Shown: positions 36,644 through 45,096, counted from the first letter of the stretch. The stretch: 64,000 bases of DNA from Clostridium sp. C8-1-8 (GCF_009928445.1 NZ_JAABNO010000002.1:372001-436000), one strand, 5' to 3'. Program-made: numbers and translations. Notes: generated by a model not told the origin, from the sequence alone.

Positions 36644-38122
36644 ATGAGGGCCAGCGGCATATTGTTACCAATTGCAAGTCTACCTTCAAAATATGGAATA
36701 GGAACATTTTCAAAAAATGCGTATAAATTTATCGATAGATTAAAAGCAGCAGGACAGAAGTATTGGCAGATATTGCCCTTAGGACCAACAGGTTACGGTG
36801 ATTCACCTTACCAATCATTTTCTACTTTTGCTGGCAATCCTTATTTTATTGATTTAGAAGCATTAATTGAGTCCGGTTATTTAACCGAAGAAGAATGTGA
36901 TGCTTTCGATTTTGGAGACAATGAAAGATATATAGATTACGAAAAGATATACCTTTCAAGATTTAAGGCACTAAAAATCGCCTATGATAGGAGTAATATC
37001 AATAATAACATAGAATTTAAAGAATTCATAAATGAAAACTCTTTTTGGTTAGAGGATTATTCGCTTTATATGGCCATTAAGAATCATAACGGAGGGAAGA
37101 GCTGGAGTGAATGGGAGGATGACCTTAGAGTAAGAAAGTCTTCCACCATAGAGTCACTAAAGAAATTATTTGAAGATGAAATAATGTTTTATAAATTTCA
37201 GCAGTTCATGTTTATAAAGCAATGGTTGAAGCTTAAAGCTTATGCCAATGAAAATGGCATAAAGATAATAGGTGATATTCCTATTTATGTTGCCTTTGAC
37301 AGTGCAGATGCTTGGGCTAGTCCAGAGTTATTCCAATTTGATGAAGAAAGCAAACCTATATCAGTGGCTGGAGTTCCACCAGATGCGTTTTCTGCTACTG
37401 GACAGCTTTGGGGCAATCCTCTTTATGATTGGGAGTATCACAAAAAGACCTCATACGATTGGTGGATTAAAAGAATAGCTTATTCTTTCAAGTTATATGA
37501 TGTTGTGCGTGTAGATCATTTTAGAGGCTTTGATGAATATTATTCAGTTCCTTTTGGAGCTCCAACAGCTGAACATGGACAGTGGAGAAAGGGTCCTGGA
37601 TATGAGATCTTTGATGCAGTGAAAAAAGCACTTGGCGATGTTAATATAATAGCAGAAGACTTAGGCTTCCTTACTGACACTGTGCTAGAATTAGTAAGAA
37701 AAACTGGATATCCTGGGATGAAGGTATTAGAATTTGCATTCGATTCAAGAGAAGCTGGGGATTACATGCCTCACAATTACGATAGAAATTGCGTTGTTTA
37801 CACAGGAACTCATGATAATGAGACTATTACAGAATGGTACAACAGAATCAATGTTGAGGATAGAGATTTAGCCAATGAATATTTAGATATAGATCAGTCT
37901 AAAATCAAAGATGTACATTGGAAGTTTATAAAGCTGGCCTTTTCAACGGTTTCGGATCTTGTAATAATACCAATTCAGGATTATCTAGGGCTTGGAGCTG
38001 AAGCAAGAATTAACATACCTTCTACTTTGGGTGAAAATTGGAAGTGGAGATTATTAGAAGAGGATTTCACTGATAAGTTGGTAGAAAAGATAAGAAGAAT
38101 AGTAAAACTATATGGAAGGTAA
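36644..38122 (+). CDS. malQ: 4-alpha-glucanotransferase (amylomaltase)
   Basis: A 492-residue GH77 enzyme of standard length. It transfers alpha-1,4-glucan segments and releases glucose during maltodextrin use. Family motifs include the N-terminal GILLPIASLPSKYGIG, GDIPIYVAFDSADAW, VRVDHFRGFDEYYSVP with the catalytic Asp, IAEDLGFLT with the acid/base Glu, and YTGTHDNET. It lies 38 bases after the permease with AAGGAGG upstream of its ATG, and is the last gene before a terminator. No glycogen/maltodextrin phosphorylase gene is beside it. Confidence 0.95.
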   Translation: MRASGILLPIASLPSKYGIGTFSKNAYKFIDRLKAAGQKYWQILPLGPTGYGDSPYQSFSTFAGNPYFIDLEALIESGYLTEEECDAFDFGDNERYIDYEKIYLSRFKALKIAYDRSNINNNIEFKEFINENSFWLEDYSLYMAIKNHNGGKSWSEWEDDLRVRKSSTIESLKKLFEDEIMFYKFQQFMFIKQWLKLKAYANENGIKIIGDIPIYVAFDSADAWASPELFQFDEESKPISVAGVPPDAFSATGQLWGNPLYDWEYHKKTSYDWWIKRIAYSFKLYDVVRVDHFRGFDEYYSVPFGAPTAEHGQWRKGPGYEIFDAVKKALGDVNIIAEDLGFLTDTVLELVRKTGYPGMKVLEFAFDSREAGDYMPHNYDRNCVVYTGTHDNETITEWYNRINVEDRDLANEYLDIDQSKIKDVHWKFIKLAFSTVSDLVIIPIQDYLGLGAEARINIPSTLGENWKWRLLEEDFTDKLVEKIRRIVKLYGR

Positions 38123-38127
38123 TATGA

Positions 38128-38162
38128 GAAATCCCCAGTGAAATATTGGGGATTTCAATTTA
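38128..38162 (+). terminator. Terminator after malQ
   Basis: GAAATCCCC (38128-38136) pairs with GGGGATTTC (38148-38156) around an 11-base loop, with moderate T content after it. Confidence 0.7.
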
Positions 38163-38390
38163 ACTATTTACATTTAAAGATTGATTATTAAATTTATTTT
38201 GTGTGAAGGTTTCTTACAAAACGTTAAGTTCATTTTCAACTGTTTTACATTTATATGAAATATATTTTAAAATTCGTCATTAAAACATTTACATTTACAA
38301 AATTTTATTATTATAATATTGTTATATTAAAAAAATTAGCATTTGTAATATAGATTAGTATTTTTTTAGGGAATGAGAAGGATGGGAAAG

Positions 38391-39419
38391 ATGGAGATAA
38401 CTACAATAAAAGATATTGCAAGATTATGTGGAGTCGGAGTAAGCACTGTTTCTAGAGCCATAAACAATCACCCTGATATTAATGAAGAAACTAAAGAAAT
38501 GATTATGAAGGTAATAAAAGAGAATAATTATATTCCCAATAATAGCGCGAGAAATCTTAAAAGAACTGATTCTAAAGCTATAGCTGTATTGATAAAAGGA
38601 ATAACAAATCCATTTTTTAGCAACATGATAAAGATATTTGAAAAGAAGATCAAGGAAAAGAAATATTCCTTCATACTTCAACATGTTGATGATAGAGAGG
38701 ATGAAGTGGACATAGCTATTGAACTAATAAAAGAAAAAAAACTGAAAGGAATAGTTTTCTTAGGTGGACATTTTTCACATCCTGATGAAAAGTTAAGGCA
38801 GCTTAATGTACCTTTTGTGCTTAGTACAATAGCAACAGTAGAGAAATTGGACAAATCATTATGTTCATCTGTATCCTTAGATGACTATAAAGAAAGTTAT
38901 AAAATCGTAGATTATTTATGTAAACAAGGTCATGAAAAGATTGCTATTATTACTGCACCATTAGATGATGAGAGTATAGGTACACTAAGATTTAGGGGTT
39001 ATGTCAGTGCCTTAAGGGATAATGGAATTGAAATTGACAAAAATATAATTGGTATAATGAAAGCTAGTCTTGAAAGTTATTCAATGGACAACGGATATGC
39101 TGTAACAAAGGAACTTTTAGATTCCGGCAAAGAATTTACAGCAGTTTATGCTATATGTGATAGTATGGCCATAGGTGCTTGTAAGGCAATTTTTGATTAT
39201 GGCAAAAATGTACCAAAGGACTATTCTGTAGCAGGTTTTGACGGTCTTGATTTAGCTAAGTTTTATAATCCATCAATTACTACCATTAGGCAGCCAGTAG
39301 AAAAAATAGCAGAGGAGACAATCAAGATATTGTTTGATGTTATAGGCAAGAAAAAGTTGGTAGAGCATAAGACCTTTCAAGGAGAGCTTGTTATAGGTCA
39401 ATCAACAGGAAGAATATAG
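38391..39419 (+). CDS. LacI-family transcriptional regulator
   Basis: A 342-residue sugar-responsive repressor. The N-terminal HTH is ITTIKDIARLCGVGVSTVSRA with hinge segment PNNSARNLKR, followed by a periplasmic-binding-protein-like effector domain (about 62-340). I prefer the ATG at 38391 because GAGAAGG sits 9 bases upstream; in-frame ATGs at 38373 and 38382 are possible. It has its own transcript following the maltodextrin genes, and is the best candidate for binding the operator at 33390. Effector is presumably a maltodextrin or phosphosugar. Confidence 0.88.
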   Translation: MEITTIKDIARLCGVGVSTVSRAINNHPDINEETKEMIMKVIKENNYIPNNSARNLKRTDSKAIAVLIKGITNPFFSNMIKIFEKKIKEKKYSFILQHVDDREDEVDIAIELIKEKKLKGIVFLGGHFSHPDEKLRQLNVPFVLSTIATVEKLDKSLCSSVSLDDYKESYKIVDYLCKQGHEKIAIITAPLDDESIGTLRFRGYVSALRDNGIEIDKNIIGIMKASLESYSMDNGYAVTKELLDSGKEFTAVYAICDSMAIGACKAIFDYGKNVPKDYSVAGFDGLDLAKFYNPSITTIRQPVEKIAEETIKILFDVIGKKKLVEHKTFQGELVIGQSTGRI

Positions 39420-39443
39420 GTAGATTATGAAAGTATTTGATTT

Positions 39444-39513
39444 CAACTTAATTTATACATGTTCCAATACTTAGTTAGGAAAGAACTTGGGACATGTATA
39501 AATTAATAGTTGG
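39444..39513. repeat. Palindromic element related to the one at 30.8-30.96 kb
   Basis: An inverted repeat pairs 39444-39467 (CAACT..AATTTATACATGTTCC) with 39487-39512 around a 19-base loop. Its right arm, read in reverse, contains CAACTATTAATTTATACAT, identical to 30940-30958. It lies downstream of the LacI gene and may also act as its terminator. Confidence 0.55.
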
Positions 39514-39529
39514 ATAAAACGCAATAGAT

Positions 39530-39955
39530 AGATGCGCAAAAAAGCAAACTGAAGAAAAGTCGCTTCAGTTTGTTTTTTACTGTTAAGATTAGTTACACAA
39601 AGATTTTGATACCTAAACTAAGTAAATTCAAAGTAGTATAATAGTGATTTAGTGTAAACAGTAAAAAATAAGATTATATCGCCTGCCAGAATTTCTTCAC
39701 ATACGTTCAGAAAAGGCAGATGGGCAAAAAAGCAAACTGAAAAAAGTCGCTTCAGTTTGTTTTTTACTGTTAAGATCAGTAATACAAAGATTTTGATACC
39801 TAAACTTAGTGAATTCAAAGTAATATAATAGTGATTTAGTGTAACCAGTAAAAAATAAGATTATATCGCCTGCCAGAATTTCTTCACATACGTTCAGAAA
39901 AGGCAGATGCGCAAAAAAGCAAACTGAAGAAAAAACGCTTCAGTTTGCTTTTTTA
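39530..39955 (+). repeat. Tandem array of a 188-bp intergenic repeat with built-in terminators
   Basis: Two complete units (39530-39717 and 39718-39904; 188 and 187 bp) and the start of a third (39905-39955) are almost identical. Each unit begins AGATGCGCAAAAAAGC, has a hairpin CAAACTGAAG/CTTCAGTTTG followed by TTTTTT (for example 39545-39578), then ACTGTTAAGA, a GATACCTAAAC block, a TATAATAGTGATTTAG block, GTAAA-CAGTAAAAAATAAG and GCCTGCC ... AGGCAG, which can pair as CTGCC/GGCAG. The last hairpin also terminates against the minus-strand gene at 39953. No start codon or ribosome binding site gives a coding interpretation. Diverged relatives are at 7.98, 26.3, 30.1, 44.56, 51.05 and 57.94 kb. 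Confidence 0.85.
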
Positions 39956-40258
39956 TTTCATTAAACTAAGAATTGTTAATGATGTGATCAATAATAGCAT
40001 AAATATGGATAAAAACTTTCCTTGCGTAGCCCCAAGATCATTTTTATATCTAAGTCCGATTAAAATAGATATTATTAATAGACCTATGGAAACAAAAGAA
40101 GTTAATCCATATATGTGCATAGAATTCAAAATAATTGCACCTATAGGGCGATCACCACCTAGATAGGTGAAGGAAAACATTATTCCTATTATAGATAATA
40201 CTAATGATAAACTGCCAAATCCTAAATTTTTGACATTATGAATTTCAGTTTTTTTCAT
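39953..40258 (-). CDS. Small membrane protein with three or so helices
   Basis: A 101-residue hydrophobic protein with helices at about 14-32, 40-66 and 82-99; the last two are joined by a short basic loop (RYKNDLGATQGK). It resembles small DUF4190-like membrane proteins in pattern, but I cannot assign a family. AAAAGGGTGAG precedes the ATG, so it is a real gene. Its stop codon lies next to the final hairpin of the tandem repeat array. Confidence 0.6.
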   Translation of the reverse strand: MKKTEIHNVKNLGFGSLSLVLSIIGIMFSFTYLGGDRPIGAIILNSMHIYGLTSFVSIGLLIISILIGLRYKNDLGATQGKFLSIFMLLLITSLTILSLMK

Positions 40259-40612
40259 AAACTCACCCTTTTATAAAAATAAATATTAGATATATAAATT
40301 AAGTATACAATGTTTGTTATAACTTTACCATATTTACTTTTTTATGTAATAATTTCTAGGGCTTCGCAAAATTATTAGCAATGTCTCTAAATTGGTATTT
40401 AATAAATTATATAAGGTCTAAATGTTGTTTCTGTTGAGAGGGAATATGAAGATATACCACCTCGATGCTAGAATATAAGTGTTATTATGAAGAGGTATAT
40501 ATACTAATACTTATCTATTATTCTAGATTGAATAAAATTTGATACCATTCAATAGAAGTTAAAGTTTCATGAGTGTGCTATAATAATTTACATTTTATTA
40601 GTTATAAAATGG

Positions 40613-40653
40613 TTGACAAAAAATAGAAGAAGGCGTACTATAAATACATAGTA
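40613..40653 (+). promoter_or_regulatory. Promoter and operator-like dyad of the NAD operon
   Basis: TTGACA (40613-40618), 17-bp spacer, TACTAT (40636-40641). The -10 is one arm of the dyad TACTAT-AAATAC-ATAGTA (40636-40653), so a bound regulator would cover the -10. A second dyad, TATTATC-TAAAA-GATAATA, follows at 40663-40681. No other feature is visible in 40259-40612. Confidence 0.65.
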
Positions 40654-40699
40654 TCAAATTGATATTATCTAAAAGATAATAAGTTGGAGAGTGTGGATC

Positions 40700-41590
40700 T
40701 TGATTAATAGCTTTACAGATAGTGAAGATGAATTTTTAAAAAAATATGATGTTAATAACTACAAAAGACCTAGTGTTACCAATGATATAATAATATTTAC
40801 AACAGATGATATAAAAGAAAAGAATCAAAGAAAGGTACCTAAGAAGGGGATGCAGATCCTTTTAATGAAAAGAGAGCAATACCCGGACAAAGGTAAGTGG
40901 TCAATACCTGGTGGATTTATTGATATTGAAGAAAGCTTGGAAGAAGGAGCTAAGAAAAAGCTAAAAGATAAAGCTGGTGTGGAAGATGTTTATATAGAAC
41001 AGCTATATACATTTGGAGATGTTAATAGAGATAAAAGAACTAGAGTTATTAGTATAGCTAATATGGCTTTAGTGGAGAAGGAAAGTATAAAAATCAGTAA
41101 GACAGAAAATACAAGTGAAGTTAAGTGGTTTTGGGTAAATAAGTTTCTTGAAAGTACTAAGAGATATGATTTTTATTCAGAAAATAAATATATCCTTAAA
41201 TTTAAGTCTGAAGATGGTGAAACTCAAATAAGTTATGAAGTCTTAGAAAAGGTGGATAGTAATGTATATAGGAAGAAAGAGGTAATGTATAAGCTTTTGG
41301 AAGAATCAAATGAAATACTAGCTTTTGATCATTATAAGATTATAGATTATGCCATAGACAGACTTAGAAATAAGGTTGAATATACTCCTATTGCGTTTAA
41401 TCTTCTACCAAGGTTATTTACAGTGAAAGAGCTCCAGAATGTTTACGAGGCTATTATGGGTCGAGAAATATTAAACTTCAGAAGAAAGATGGAAGATATG
41501 ATCATAGAAACTGATGAAAAGATAGAAGGAAAGCCTTTTAGGCCAGCAAAGGTATTTAAATTTAATGAGAACTGGGAACATAATTTTTAG
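40700..41590 (+). CDS. Nudix-fold transcriptional regulator, NrtR-like
   Basis: A 296-residue protein with an N-terminal Nudix domain (about 20-150) and a C-terminal winged-helix-like region (about 215-290; FNLLPRLFTVKELQNVYEAI then RRKMEDM). The Nudix box has the family glycines and spacing (GGFIDIEESLEEGAKKKLKD), but the catalytic RE and EE residues are replaced by KK and DK, so hydrolysis is unlikely. This is the pattern of NrtR, an ADP-ribose-sensing repressor of NAD genes, and the next genes are all NAD-salvage-like. The TTG at 40700 (GGAG 10 bases upstream) is the better start; a GTG at 40691 abuts the site. Confidence 0.8.
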   Translation: MINSFTDSEDEFLKKYDVNNYKRPSVTNDIIIFTTDDIKEKNQRKVPKKGMQILLMKREQYPDKGKWSIPGGFIDIEESLEEGAKKKLKDKAGVEDVYIEQLYTFGDVNRDKRTRVISIANMALVEKESIKISKTENTSEVKWFWVNKFLESTKRYDFYSENKYILKFKSEDGETQISYEVLEKVDSNVYRKKEVMYKLLEESNEILAFDHYKIIDYAIDRLRNKVEYTPIAFNLLPRLFTVKELQNVYEAIMGREILNFRRKMEDMIIETDEKIEGKPFRPAKVFKFNENWEHNF

Positions 41591-41608
41591 AATTTGGAGG
41601 AATATATC

Positions 41609-42403
41609 ATGATTTATTTAAATAATAAAAAAGTTCAAATTAAGAAGTTTCCAAATGGTGAATCCTTAATAAATAATGGAGGATTAGTAATAAACAGCTA
41701 TGATAACGAGATTAAGTTAAAGTTTGAAAGTGATGAAGATATAACACAGCTTATATTTTTAAAAAATCATCTTGATGAACTAAATAAAAAATCTAATCTT
41801 ATAATACCATATATGCCTTATTCTAGAATGGATAGAACTGAAGGAGTTACGGTTTTTACACTGAAGTATTTATGTAAGCTAATAAATAGCTTGAATTTTG
41901 ACAAGGTCACTATTTATGAGCCTCATTCTGAGGTTTCAGTAGCTCTTTTAGATAGAGTTAAGGTTATAAATATGTCTCAGGCATTAACTAAGGAGCTATT
42001 AAAGGAACTTAATTACGAGGAAAACTTGTATCTAGTGTATCCTGATGCTGGAGCAGCAAAGAGATATGAAAAGCAAATAGATTATAAAAAGGTGCTAACT
42101 GCAAATAAAGAGAGAGATTTTAATACTGGATATATTAAGAGTTTAAAGATTAATGGTGAGGTAAAGGACAAGGGATTTAAAGCAGTAATTGTTGATGATC
42201 TCTGTTCAAGAGGTGGTACTTTTATATTGACAGCCGAAGCCTTAAAAGAGCTGGGAGCTGCAGAAATATATTTAGTAGTCACTCACTGTGAAGATACCAT
42301 ATTTGAAGGCGACATATTAAAAAGTGATTTAATTACAAAGGTATATACAACAAATAGTATCTTAAGTAAAGGCCATGATAAAATAGAAATTCATGAGATT
42401 TAG
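41609..42403 (+). CDS. PRPP-synthetase-like protein (Prs paralogue or ADPR pyrophosphokinase-like)
   Basis: A 264-residue member of the ribose-phosphate pyrophosphokinase family, clearly shorter than the about 315 residues of housekeeping Prs. Recognisable blocks are FPNGES, IPYMPYSRMDR (Prs IPYxxYARQDR), YEPHSE, the PDAGAAKRYEK metal/ATP loop, the catalytic KERD region and the ribose-5-phosphate loop VIVDDLCSRGGTF. It could supply PRPP to the NAMPT-like enzyme of the operon. The same gene pair in NARP1 systems makes ADP-ribose pyrophosphate instead, and the sequence alone does not decide. Start at 41609 with GGAGG eight bases upstream. Confidence 0.75.
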   Translation: MIYLNNKKVQIKKFPNGESLINNGGLVINSYDNEIKLKFESDEDITQLIFLKNHLDELNKKSNLIIPYMPYSRMDRTEGVTVFTLKYLCKLINSLNFDKVTIYEPHSEVSVALLDRVKVINMSQALTKELLKELNYEENLYLVYPDAGAAKRYEKQIDYKKVLTANKERDFNTGYIKSLKINGEVKDKGFKAVIVDDLCSRGGTFILTAEALKELGAAEIYLVVTHCEDTIFEGDILKSDLITKVYTTNSILSKGHDKIEIHEI

Positions 42404-42415
42404 GAGGAGTAATTT

Positions 42416-42955
42416 ATGAAAAAGTTATTAGTAGTTGTAGATTATCAGAAGGATTTTGTTGATGGAACTTTAGGCTTTGACAAGGCTGTAGAGCTTGAAA
42501 AACCTATATATGATAAAGTAGAGCAGTATCTTAAGGAAGGCTCTAAGGTATTATTTACTTATGATACTCATAATGAAAATTATTTAGAAACAAGAGAAGG
42601 AAAGAACCTACCTGTTATTCACTGTATAGAAGGTTCAGAAGGACATAAGCTTTATGGAAGCTTGAAAGATTTTGTTGGAAGAGAAAATACCTATCATTAT
42701 AATAAAGGAAGCTTTGGGTTAAGTCCTTCAGAAATGATAAAGATAACAGAAGCTATAGGTGAGGACATAGATGATATAGAGCTAATTGGAGTAGTTACAA
42801 ACATGTGCGTTGTAAGTAATGTAGTTACCTTTCAATCACAATATACAAACGCAGATATTAAAGTAGATGGAAGACTTTGTGCAAGCTTTGACGAAGAACT
42901 TCATCGTAAGGCACTAGATGTAATTGAGAGTTTACAAGTGAAGGTAATAAGATAA
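42416..42955 (+). CDS. pncA: Nicotinamidase-like cysteine hydrolase
   Basis: A 179-residue isochorismatase-superfamily enzyme. The catalytic triad is Asp9 (VVVDYQKDF), Lys97 (YNKGSFG) and Cys131 (VTNMCVVSN). The metal-site residues Asp50, His52 and His69 of nicotinamidases are also present, unlike in the paralogue at 25718. It converts nicotinamide to nicotinate in salvage. It sits 12 bases after the Prs-like gene with a GGAGGAG site and belongs to the same operon. Confidence 0.85.
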   Translation: MKKLLVVVDYQKDFVDGTLGFDKAVELEKPIYDKVEQYLKEGSKVLFTYDTHNENYLETREGKNLPVIHCIEGSEGHKLYGSLKDFVGRENTYHYNKGSFGLSPSEMIKITEAIGEDIDDIELIGVVTNMCVVSNVVTFQSQYTNADIKVDGRLCASFDEELHRKALDVIESLQVKVIR

Positions 42956-43002
42956 AAACTAATATAATAAAAGGCTTTGCCGGAGTATGAGGGGAGATAA
43001 CT

Positions 43003-44472
43003 ATGAATCCATTATTGCTTACTGATTTTTATAAAACAATTCACCATATATGTTATGCTGAAGGCATGACAAAGCTTGTAAGTTATTGGACACCAAGAAT
43101 GTCTAGAAAAGAGAATATGAACAAGGTTGTTATGTTCGGGCTTCAACCGTTCTTAAAGAAATATCTTATTGAATACTTTAATGAAAATTTTTTTCAAGTA
43201 CCTAAGGAAGATATAGTAGCCGAATATAAGAGAATTATTTCAAGAACCATGGGAAAATTAGCAGCGGATACAAAGCATATAGAAGCTCTTCATGATCTTG
43301 GGTATTTACCGATACAGATAAAGGCCATAGAGGAAGGTGAAAGAGTAAATATAAAAACTCCTATGATTGAAATTACCAATACTCATGAGGATTTTGCTTG
43401 GTTAGTAAACTATTTAGAGACTTTTATGAGCTGCAATATATGGCAGCCTATGACCAGTGCTACTATAGCTTATAGATATAGAGAAATAGTAGAGGATTAT
43501 TACAATAAGACCGTAGATAATGGCGAGGTTAAAAGAGCTTGTGGAGATTTTAGTATGAGAGGTTTCAGTTCAATAGAGAGTGCTGAAGCGAGTAGTTCAG
43601 GACATTTGCTTTCATTTATAGGAACAGCAACAATTCCAACTATTCCATATTTAGAGAAATACTATAATTGTAATATAGAAGAGGAAGTAGTAGCCTTAGG
43701 AACCCCTTCTACAGAGCACAGTGTAATGTGCAGTTACGGAGTAGATGAACTTAAAGCTTATAAGACACTGATAAATGATAAATTTCCAAGTGGAAACCTA
43801 AGTATAGTATCAGATACCTACGATTATTGGAATGTAATAACGAATTTACTTCCAAAACTAAAGGAAGATATTTTAAGTAGAGATGGAAAGATAATAATAA
43901 GAGGAGACAGCGGTGACCCTGTTAAGATAATATGCGGTGATAAGAATGCCTTAGAAGGTACCCCAGAATATAAGGGGACTGTTGAACTACTCTATGAAAT
44001 CTTTGGAGGATATGTAAACTCAAAAGGATATAAAGTTTTAAATGATAGGCTTGGAACTATATATGGTGATAGTATAACGGTTGAAAGATGTGAAGACATC
44101 TGTAAAGGCTTAGAGGAAAAAGGCTTTGCTGTAAGCAATTGTACTCTAGGTATTGGGTCCTTTACTTATCAGTATAATACAAGAGATACTTTTGGGTTTG
44201 CTTTAAAAGCAACTCATGCCATAATAAATGGAGAAGAAAAGTTTATTTTTAAGGCACCTAAGACAGATACAGACAATTTTAAAAAGTCACAGAAAGGAAT
44301 GTGCTATGTCTTTAGAGATGGACAGGATATTCTTTATAAAGACCAGCTTACTATAGGTGAGCAGGAAAGCTTACCGGATAATATGTTAAAAACAGTTTTT
44401 AAAGATGGAATCTTGACCAAAGAATACTCTTTAAATGAAATAAGAAGCAAACTGCATTCAAATAAGTTTTAA
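43003..44472 (+). CDS. NAMPT-like phosphoribosyltransferase (NadV or Namat-type)
   Basis: A 489-residue protein that matches nicotinamide phosphoribosyltransferase over its length. Active-site residues of NAMPT are conserved: Asp182 (GDFSMRG, nicotinamide recognition), His239 (STEHS, phospho-His), Arg300 and Asp302 (IIRGDSGDP). The C-terminal TVFKDGILTKEYSLNEIR is also shared with NAMPT. In standard salvage it makes NMN from nicotinamide and PRPP; with an ADPR-PP-producing partner it would make NAD directly. It is the last gene of the operon. A nicotinate-specific function is less likely because nicotinate phosphoribosyltransferases differ here. Confidence 0.85.
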   Translation: MNPLLLTDFYKTIHHICYAEGMTKLVSYWTPRMSRKENMNKVVMFGLQPFLKKYLIEYFNENFFQVPKEDIVAEYKRIISRTMGKLAADTKHIEALHDLGYLPIQIKAIEEGERVNIKTPMIEITNTHEDFAWLVNYLETFMSCNIWQPMTSATIAYRYREIVEDYYNKTVDNGEVKRACGDFSMRGFSSIESAEASSSGHLLSFIGTATIPTIPYLEKYYNCNIEEEVVALGTPSTEHSVMCSYGVDELKAYKTLINDKFPSGNLSIVSDTYDYWNVITNLLPKLKEDILSRDGKIIIRGDSGDPVKIICGDKNALEGTPEYKGTVELLYEIFGGYVNSKGYKVLNDRLGTIYGDSITVERCEDICKGLEEKGFAVSNCTLGIGSFTYQYNTRDTFGFALKATHAIINGEEKFIFKAPKTDTDNFKKSQKGMCYVFRDGQDILYKDQLTIGEQESLPDNMLKTVFKDGILTKEYSLNEIRSKLHSNKF

Positions 44473-44524
44473 ATTGTATTCGTAATTTACGAAGATAAGG
44501 TTGTTTTAAGTATTATATATGATT

Positions 44525-44560
44525 AAGGCTCAGTTCTAATAATTTAGGCTGAGCTTTTTT
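44525..44560 (+). terminator. Terminator of the NAD operon
   Basis: A GGCTCAG/CTGAGC stem (44527-44533 with 44549-44554) followed by TTTTTT, 55 bases past the stop codon. It is immediately followed by a dispersed repeat. Confidence 0.7.
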
Positions 44561-44745
44561 ACTGTTAAGACTAATATATAATTCGTTGTTATCTAAACCT
44601 AGCAATGTCAAGGCTTTAGAACAGTTATTTAGGGGAAATAGTAAAAAATGAAATTATGGCACCTGTCAGAATTTTTTCATATATGCTTAGAAAAGGCAGA
44701 TGCACAAAAAGTCACTGAAGAGGGCCGCTTCAGTGCTTTTTTACT
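44561..44745 (+). repeat. Dispersed intergenic repeat with its own terminator (copy C)
   Basis: It begins ACTGTTAAGA right after the NAD-operon terminator and continues with TATCTAAACCTAG, a TTTAGAACAGTTATTTAG block, AGTAAAAAATGAAATTAT and CCTGTCAGAATTTTTTCAT ... AGAAAAGGCAGATGCAC. It ends in the hairpin CACTGAAG/CTTCAGTG (44713-44735) plus TTTTTT. The CTGTC/GGCAG pair is preserved through a G-U pair, which supports RNA-level structure. Confidence 0.75.
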
Positions 44746-45096
44746 ATCTAAAATGAAGTGTTTTTAAATGTTAATTTGTCAAATATAGACCTTTTAGCAT
44801 ATTAATAAGTATAAACAATAAACTAGAGAGTATTATATTTTTCTCATACCTAAATTATCATAAATAGATATATATAACAACATAGGACAACTTATTAAGG
44901 ATATGTAAGTTTTACATGGTATTAGTTGGCATGAAGCTAAATATAAATAATTATCTACTAGTTTAAAAGGTTATTTTCTAAGATAAATAACTTCCTTAAT
45001 AGATTTTAATAAATAGTTCATAGCATTAGGGTTTCTATTTGGATCTAGGATGGTAGCAATTTATCTCTAAATATAATTTTATGAAGGAGAATTGGT
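44746..45096. other. Intergenic region without recognisable gene
   Basis: About 350 AT-rich bases with stop codons in all frames. I see no promoter or repeat that I can support apart from the ribosome binding site of the next gene (GAAGGAG). Confidence 0.5.

Noticed and set aside
39601..39660. TATAAT in the repeat as a conserved small-RNA promoter
   Set aside because: It is present in the two array units but not in copies C, E or F, and no -35 lies at the right distance, so a promoter is not supported as a family feature.
39530..39955. CRISPR array
   Set aside because: The unit is 188 bp and the whole unit is conserved, without short repeats and variable spacers. No cas gene is nearby.
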